Assembly (NCBI GenBank): GCA_027596035.1
Contig: JADGJA010000283.1
Span: 1-26,325, forward strand
Origin: Thoreauomyces humboldtii
Taxonomy: Eukaryota; Chytridiomycota; Chytridiomycetes; Spizellomycetales; Powellomycetaceae
Direction of reading: 5' to 3'
Length of the DNA: 26,325 bases
The notes beneath the pieces were generated by a model that searched no databases, was not told where the DNA came from, and saw only the letters and a program-made list of their open reading frames with translations. The translations under genes and the position numbers were made by a program. How positions within the stretch are numbered: the first letter of the stretch is position 1; the number at the start of each line of letters is the position of its first letter. Positions 20,541 through 26,325 of the stretch are shown one piece after another.

Positions 20541-21204
20541 ATGACCTCTTGGATAGGCAGACTCATCTATGCGGTATCACAGAAAAGACGTGGGCAACTC
20601 GTCTTCATATTGCATCCTGAACGAAGAATCTTTGCTGTTTCATAGATCGGATTCGTTCTCCTCCTGCACTCCGGTTACTCGGCATTCGATCGTAAGTATT
20701 AAGTCGAACGGAAAGGGAATGGAACTGGAGATCACCTGCGGCGTCAAGAGGTCATCAATGATGTCTGCGCCCTTGTCTTGATTCCAGGCATATGCCCATG
20801 TTCTCACGCGATGGTTCTATTCTCTGACAGACCTCGCATATCTGAAGATGGTAGGGAAGGTTGAGGCCAACCTTCCAATAGATGTAGGTGTTACAGATAA
20901 CACTGCGTCCGGTGTCGGAGCAAACTCTTACTTCGGTTTCGCAGATTGTGGTGGAGTGCCTCGCCAGCGTACTTTTCTGCATGGTTGGCGTGGTGCTGGT
21001 CGCGGGCGACCTGAAGCCAATATCATTGGAGAAGACACTTCAGCAGACGTGAGTCAGATACCTCTTGGTGGTGGGGTCTGTGCTCCTGTCTCCAACAATT
21101 GACGTCGTCATCTTTGCAGATCCATGGACACATTAGAATCGCGACCAAATTTCCGGACTTTGCACCACAGAGGAAAGGCGCTTTTCGGTCCATCAGTTCA
21201 GTAG
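20541..21204 (+). CDS. EMC5: ER membrane protein complex subunit 5 (EMC5/MMGT-like), 5 exons
   Basis: Exons are 20541-20573, 20646-20691, 20831-20883, 20945-21048 and 21120-21204; introns are 72, 139, 61 and 71 nt; the product is 106 residues. No exon is longer than 104 nt, yet the assembled protein fits the family throughout: MTSWIGRLIYAIGFVLLLHS then GYSAFDHLAYLKM (first membrane helix and the AYSAxEH-like motif), NLPIDIVVECLASVLFCMVG and VVLVAGDLKPIS (second helix), and the hallmark tail SMDTLESRPNFRTLHHRGKA. EMC5 is a core subunit of the ER insertase complex that inserts tail-anchored and multipass membrane proteins; animal homologues were first called membrane magnesium transporters. Every junction keeps the frame and uses ordinary GT-AG signals. 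It is convergent with PRP28. Confidence 0.93.
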
Positions 21205-21415
21205 CGTCATTAGCGTCGGCGACGGCGAAGCCTGATTAGTGCCGCGCAGTCTGTTTTCGCTGGTACCCAAATCTTGCTTGCCGATTCGATGCAAGTCGCT
21301 CTTTTCCCTGCACACTCGACATCGGACATGTCCTCTTAAACTTGCCGCACCTGCGGAAGAATTGTATATTCGCAACAATAACATCGAAACAGCATGAAGG
21401 AAGTGCGTACAGAAA
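21205..21415. other. Convergent 3' region of EMC5 and PRP28
   Basis: The two stop codons face each other 211 bases apart. The stretch is A/T-richer than the coding DNA around it and holds both 3' ends; no gene is visible. Confidence 0.5.
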
Positions 21416-24277
21416 TCATTGGTTGAAAATGGTCTCTTCTTGCTTGCGTTTGGTCTTGAACTGGCCCGGTTTCGTTTGCGCTGCCTACGTTGACGTGAGG
21501 AAAGATGAGAAGACCTGCACCAAAAATTGCCATTCAAACGAAAAGGAAAGATTCAAATCACTGTACCTCGTGACGGGCGAGCCATGGAGGGACAGTCGAT
21601 ATAGCACTCTTTGCAACAATTTGCTTGAGATCGTAGAAGACGTCCGCGTCGCTCTCGCTCAAGAAAGTGATTGCCACTCCTTGTTTGCCGGCACGACCTG
21701 TTCGTCCGATACGATGCGTGTAATCCTCAATGTTCTTGGCCATATCGTAGTTGACAACAAGTGATACGTTTTTGACGTCGATACCACGACCAGCCACATC
21801 CGTTGCCACGAGAATGTCCTTGCTGCCGTTCTTCAGAGCAGCCAAAGATGCCTCACGCTGCTCCTGAGATTTCCCACCATGAAGGGTGGTCGACTTGTAC
21901 TGCATGGAAGAGGGAAACGTGAGTTAATGTGAATGCAAAGGACGCAGCACAGACCAATTGACCCAATTGGAGTACATACACCAAGTTTCTCCAAAGCTTT
22001 CGCCAAGAGGTCGGCGCCTTTCTTCTGGTTGACAAATATGATGATCGGGGGCTCGTAATTCGATCCGAGAAGCTCTAACAAGCGCGTTTTCTTCTTGTTC
22101 TCGTCGTTGATGTTTTCAATGCGTTGTTCGATGGTGTCAACGACCTGACCTGCGGTACCGATAGTGACCACGGCCGGGCGCCGGAGGTAGCGTTTGGCAA
22201 GCCTTTCCACAGCGGAAGGCATGGTTGCTGAGAACATGACCGTTTGCCGGAACCGAACCATGTCCTGTTCGATGAGCTGTCGGCGCAAGGCCTCGGGATC
22301 TTCTGCATCGTCCGTGTCCGGCTTGATGTTGGACACGGGTAGCGCATCGAGGATATAGTTGACGTCTGCCTCGAACCCCATGTCAATCATGCGATCGGCT
22401 TCATCCATCACAACGTACGTGCACTGTCCGAGAACGAGAATGCGACGGTCGAGGAAATCTTTCAATCGACCAGGGGTGGCAATGATGATGTGTGCTCCGT
22501 TTCGCAGATTGAACGACTGCTCTTGGATGGCGTGGCCTCCGACAATGGAAACACAGATAAAGCCCATTCCCTTCGCAAACTTCACGGTTTCCTGCTCAAT
22601 TTGCTGCGCGAGTTCACGCGTCGGCGCCAGAATGAGAGCATAAGGTCCCTGACTTTCGTTCTCCTCAGTGAGCGGGGGAAGCTCACTAATGAAGACGAGC
22701 ATGGGGATGACGAAAGATGCCGTTTTACCGGAACCTGTTTCAGCGACACCAATGATGTCTCGGTTTTGAAGGCCGATTGGGATAGCTTGACGCTGAATCG
22801 GCGTTGGCTCCGCATAACCAATATCCGCGATTACCTCCAGGAGTCGTGGAGGGATCGAAGATTCTTGCCAAGTTCGGAGAGGATCGGGAATGTTCCCGCC
22901 TTTAGTAGAAATGTTGAAGTCCTCTTTGAAGATGCGCCAGTCTCTCTCCTTCATTTGCGTCAGAGGTTTATCGGACCAGTGACGATCATCCCATGCGGAC
23001 TTTCGATCCTTGAGTCGATCGAGCTCTTCCAGCTCTTCGGCCCGGTCAACCTCGGTGGTGGAGCGTCGGTCGACTAGCAGTTTGTCATAGAACGCCGCGC
23101 GTTTCGTCTTTTGCTCCTTCAAGTCGATTCCGGCAAGATGACCCCGACCAAAGAATTGTGACTCGTGCCGATTTTGGTATAGCGGATTGATGTCCACCGA
23201 GGTGTCCTCTCCAGTATCCCAATCGAAAACGAACTTCTTATCATTCATGCGACGGATTTTCCGGCGTCGCTTTTCTGTACCCATATATCGGTCGCGGATG
23301 GCCTGGAGTTCCTTTTCCCCTAGGTCGGCAATCTTGGCAGGATCCAACGAGACTTCGGGAGCCACGGCGCGGCGATCTTCTCGACGATCCCCTTGCCGCC
23401 CGAAGTCTCTTCCACCTCCACGTCCACCTCCACGTCCGCCGAACCCATTACCACCTCCTCGTCGACCATCCACGCGTGCATCACGCGGGTCGTCTCTCCC
23501 TCGGCCATCCCGTGAATCTCGACCAAAGCCCCGATCCCGCAAATCGTCGATTCGACGACTTGGCCCTGAGAAGAAATCAGACATCACGCCGACCCAAGGT
23601 AAGGCTGCACGCAAAGTCCCACCTGCGGTTGGGATGTCCTTTGATTCAGAAAAGAAGCCCGCGCGAGTTTGTCGTTCGGCTTCCTGGGCGGCGCGCTTCT
23701 CCTCTACCTCCTTCTGCCGTTTCTCCAGAGCAATCTTTGCTCGCTCCTCCTTGGAGAGGAACACAGGTTTGTCATTTGCTGCCTTCTCCTCTGTCTTCTT
23801 CTGCAGCAGCTCCTCCACTGAGATGGGGACCTTCTTGACGACGGGAACAGGTTCCGCAGGCGGAAGTTCCTTTGCAGGTGCCACGGGTGGCACAGGGGGG
23901 ACATCTAGCTCCATAGCAGATGTTCCCCCGTACCGGTCATCTCGATAACTCGATCCGTTGGGCGGTGGTCTATCGTCACGCCGCGTTTGACTTTGGTCGT
24001 GTCGTGAGTCTCCATTCCGCGACCCGTAACCAGGGCCACCTTGTGGTGGTCCTCTGGCACTAGATTCTCGCCTCCAATCTCTATCGTCTCGTCTCCGATC
24101 GTCTCCGTGCCCGTCCCTATTGTCCGGTGGAAGACGTCCATCTCGGCGAACCGGAGGACCCCGAGGGTCGCGGTCATCATATTGCCTAAACGACGGTAAG
24201 GCATCAACTCTCACTGATTCGAGATGAAACCAGTCAGACCTCTGGGTGCACGATCCTAAGTACCTTCGTCTATCCAT
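21416..24277 (-). CDS. PRP28: Pre-mRNA-splicing DEAD-box ATP-dependent RNA helicase PRP28 (5 exons)
   Basis: Exons are 24264-24277, 23623-24185, 21980-23565, 21567-21899 and 21416-21484; introns are 78, 57, 80 and 82 nt; the product is 854 residues. The N-terminal third is Arg/Asp/Gly-rich ([14 protein letters not shown], then [15 protein letters not shown]). The family segment [20 protein letters not shown] precedes the helicase core. Motifs in order: Q motif ([12 protein letters not shown]), AETGSGKT (about 467-474), [17 protein letters not shown] (about 580-583), SAT (about 638-640), [10 protein letters not shown] (about 752-761) and HRIGRTGR (about 783-790). Removing the last intron (GTACAG...CGTAG) gives [13 protein letters not shown], the usual PRP28 tail. 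PRP28 drives the U1-to-U6 exchange at the 5' splice site. The first two introns are multiples of three without stops, so their splicing is inferred from signals and composition, not forced by frame. Confidence 0.93.
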
Positions 24278-24513
24278 GCTTTTGGGCGAAGGGCAGTAGG
24301 GATTGAGCTGGAGAAAGGTCTGCCCCTCTGGGGAACTGACCCAGTCAGTTCCAGCTCTCCCAAGCGTCTGCGATGAAGTTGCCAGCCAGCCAGTCAGCGC
24401 AGTTCTCACCTGCAGTTCTCATCTTCCACAACTTTACTCGAACCTTGAGGAAAGGGACCAGCATCTTGTTTCGGAGCCACTTCCCCTTCAGTTTCCCGCC
24501 ACTCCAACGACGA
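24278..24513. promoter_or_regulatory. Shared divergent promoter, PRP28 / LYC1-like gene
   Basis: If the downstream ATG is the true LYC1-like start, the two start codons are 236 bases apart; with the in-frame ATG at 24373 only 95 bases would remain for two promoters, another reason to prefer 24514. No core motif is evident. Confidence 0.5.
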
Positions 24514-25530
24514 ATGTCGATTCCGTCCTCGACGCCAGGATATGTACTCTCTCAGGCAACGGACGCGCAAGCCTTGCAGACCATCGCATTGCACCATCTC
24601 GCCTTTGCCCCGCAACTTACCGCGGAAGGTTACCTCGAGCGCGAAGTTTCTCTTCGTGAAACTCGGTTTGCGAAGGACCATCTCACTACGTGGGTCCTCA
24701 CAGCGAGCAACTCTTCCGAAATCCTTTGTTCCTGTGAGACGTACACCCATGACGTCGTCCTGAAGAGTCCCGATGGGATCCGACAAGGGAAATGCTTGGC
24801 CATCGCCTCGGTTTACACAGCACCCAAACATCGGCGCAAAGGGTTCTGCGGCTCTATGATTGAGATGCTGCGGGATCAGCATCTTGGCGGAACGATCGCG
24901 TCGACCCTTTACTCGGACATCGGGCCACTTTATTATGCGAACAAGGGTTGGGATGTCCTTCCCTCTGTAAGCGCCGTCATGACGGTCGGCGTGGAAGCGC
25001 CGAACGCTGCATCGCTTGCATCAGATGTTGTCATCTCGAGAGAGAACCTGGTTCCTTTCGTCGCGCGGTCACGGGAAAGCTTGATTGCTCACGTGGAAGG
25101 CGCTGCATTGTCCACAGTAGCGGTGCTACCAACCGTCCACAAAATTCTTTGGTTCGCCAAACGCGCGGAGATCTATGCGCGTCTGCTCTCGCTTCCCATC
25201 TCATCGGAGATGTTGGCTACGCTCGGCGTGCACCATGAGGACCAGTTTGTCCTGTGGTACCCAGATCTCGCAGAGAAAAAGCTCTACATCCTTCACGTGC
25301 ACAACCCCTCAAGACGAGATGTACGGGTAATGGCCGAAGCCAGCATTGCCTACGCTGGAGAATGTGGATGTGAGACGGTCATTGTGTGGGATCCCGACTG
25401 GAGCGGCTGGGAAACCAAAGACATGCGCAAAGAGACCAGGAAAGACTCTCTATCTAGTCTGCGGATTGTCGATGCTAGACCCGATGTGGCTTGCCACTTG
25501 GCTGCCAATGAGAAGTACGCGTGGGTGTAG
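24514..25530 (+). CDS. LYC1-like GNAT N-acetyltransferase
   Basis: This is an intronless frame of 338 codons from the ATG at 24514; an in-frame ATG at 24373 would add 47 residues rich in Phe and Ser that look like translated leader. The core follows fungal LYC1-type lysine N6-acetyltransferases: an N-terminal strand-helix (YVLSQATDAQAL), an acetyl-CoA-binding region (CLAIASVYTAPKHRRKGFCG, where the Arg-Arg-Lys-Gly-Phe-x-Gly turn is the GNAT motif A loop), and the diagnostic TLYSDIGPLYYANKGWDVLP. A C-terminal half with DQFVLWYPDL and CETVIVWDPDWSGW completes the family architecture. LYC1 acetylates free lysine in some yeasts as the first step of lysine catabolism; whether this protein uses lysine is inference. 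It is divergent from PRP28. I leave the symbol blank because paralogues with other substrates are common. Confidence 0.85.
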   Translation: MSIPSSTPGYVLSQATDAQALQTIALHHLAFAPQLTAEGYLEREVSLRETRFAKDHLTTWVLTASNSSEILCSCETYTHDVVLKSPDGIRQGKCLAIASVYTAPKHRRKGFCGSMIEMLRDQHLGGTIASTLYSDIGPLYYANKGWDVLPSVSAVMTVGVEAPNAASLASDVVISRENLVPFVARSRESLIAHVEGAALSTVAVLPTVHKILWFAKRAEIYARLLSLPISSEMLATLGVHHEDQFVLWYPDLAEKKLYILHVHNPSRRDVRVMAEASIAYAGECGCETVIVWDPDWSGWETKDMRKETRKDSLSSLRIVDARPDVACHLAANEKYAWV

Positions 25531-26325
25531 CGTCCAGTTGCCACGCATACTTTCTTTCGTTCGTGTAGCGCATGGGACGGGTAGACGTTTCAGATATACA
25601 CCCAGCGAAATGAAATGCGACCTGTTCGCCATACTGTTGGTACGCTAGCGATGCTCATAATGGTGTCTGCAGGAAGAAAGATTGTGAGGAGGTTGACAGA
25701 TTGACTGGGATAGACATGTCTGTATGACGAGGATATCGACCCCGGTACTCTCGAGGGTGTAGTCAGCGTGCTCTTTCTTGTGCATCGGCAATACGCATCA
25801 GATTGACCAAGTCATCCAATAGCCTGGGGCGGTCGATGGTCAGCTCGTTGTCGATACGGTCTGCGGAAAGAAAAGACCTCACTCACTGCCATGCTATTGT
25901 CGTCGATTTTCTATAGCTTGCTTGCATGCTTCAACCGTGTTCGCCTCTTCGGTTTACTGTAGCTTGCTGCGCAAATCAATCGCGCTGCTAATCCCACTGC
26001 CAAAATCTATTGCATCATCATCATCGTGAAGATCTCCACACATCGTTCCGTAACACAAGCCCATGCAATGCGGCGGTTGGAGACGAAACGCGCTGCCCTC
26101 CAAGAGCGCCACAGGGAGTATCACACTTGCTTGGCTACACGCAGCACTGCTCTCTCCTTTTCTTTTTTTGTCGAGTGCTGCTGTCATGTCTCTCTCCCGC
26201 CACCTCCTCCTCCCCTTTTTTTTCCCTTTCCGTCTTCTCACACTTGCTCTCCCCTTCGAGAGGAAAGAGAGTCCGACCCACCGACTCATCATCCAAGCCA
26301 ATTCCATACATAAGGGCCCATCCCC
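25531..26325. other. Right-edge region: 3' end of LYC1-like gene, a possible minus-strand exon and a pyrimidine-rich tract
   Basis: No complete gene is visible in these 795 bases. Apart from the candidate exon at 25763-25860, there is a strongly C/T-rich tract at 26150-26245 (runs such as CCTCCTCCTCCCC and TTTTTTTTCCC), of the kind often found just before transcription starts in fungi. It would fit a plus-strand gene beyond the window edge. A minus-strand frame stays open at 25954-26307, but its lysine/arginine content simply mirrors the C/T tract. Confidence 0.4.
25763..25860 (-). CDS. Possible terminal exon of an unidentified minus-strand gene (partial)
   Basis: On the minus strand a clean acceptor (CTTTTCTTTCCGCAG, ending at 25861) is followed in phase 1 by 31 codons and a TGA. 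The peptide reads as a charged amphipathic helix: IDNELTIDRPRLLDDLVNLM and then RIADAQERAR. Codon choice is coding-like (many ATC, GAC, CTG, GTC). I could not place the upstream exon with confidence: a donor GTAAAC at about 25962 or GTGGGA at about 25999 would give the needed phase. No family is recognised. It may equally be chance. Confidence 0.3.

Noticed and set aside
23187..23948. Plus-strand open frame of 253 codons opposite PRP28
   Set aside because: It is a mirror of the low-complexity Arg/Asp/Gly region of PRP28, whose reading frame and motifs are certain.
24373..24513. Upstream in-frame start for the LYC1-like gene
   Set aside because: It would leave only 95 bases for two promoters and adds residues unlike any acetyltransferase N-terminus; it remains possible as a targeting extension.

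Overview
This is nuclear DNA of a fungus, most likely a basidiomycete. Genes are densely packed and split by short introns (about 56-139 nt) with GTRNGT-type donors, CTGAC/CTAAC-like branch sites and YAG acceptors. Every recognisable product is a eukaryotic housekeeping protein. The phylum call rests on gene and intron style only. I see no mobile element, CRISPR array, tRNA or rRNA.

Layout, left to right: an FxFG basket nucleoporin (-, 136-2933); the splicing factor CWC22 (+, 3413-6049); an unrecognised membrane-anchored zinc-ribbon protein (-, 6363-7660); the RNase P/MRP subunit POP5 (+, 7907-8451); a formin-type GBD/FH3 protein without FH1 or FH2 (-, 8972-11147); a 1.2 kb stretch with no supported gene; a protein with four CUE-like modules, DUF1771 and SMR (+, 12419-14302); the cytochrome oxidase assembly factor COX11 (-, 14487-15552); Mediator subunit MED21 (+, 15849-16321); an unrecognised coiled-coil protein (-, 16466-18110); a coilin-like protein (+, 18385-20289); ER membrane complex subunit EMC5 (+, 20541-21204); the DEAD-box helicase PRP28 (-, 21416-24277); a LYC1-like acetyltransferase (+, 24514-25530); and, at the right edge, a possible last exon of a minus-strand gene.

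Orientation alternates almost perfectly, so most genes share a divergent promoter with one neighbour and a convergent 3' region with the other. The exception is the coilin-EMC5 tandem pair. RNA biology is prominent: CWC22, PRP28 and coilin (splicing and snRNP biogenesis), POP5 (RNase P/MRP), the CUE-SMR protein (probably cleavage of mRNA at stalled ribosomes) and the nucleoporin. These are separate transcription units, not an operon.

The most notable items are the coilin-like gene, which has both the N-terminal and the Tudor-like C-terminal coilin regions and a GC-AG intron; the FH3-only formin-like protein; the multi-CUE SMR protein with a possible PAM2-like motif inside an optional intron; and two stop-free, multiple-of-three introns in PRP28. 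Exon models were built by hand from reading frames and splice signals, and doubtful junctions are marked.
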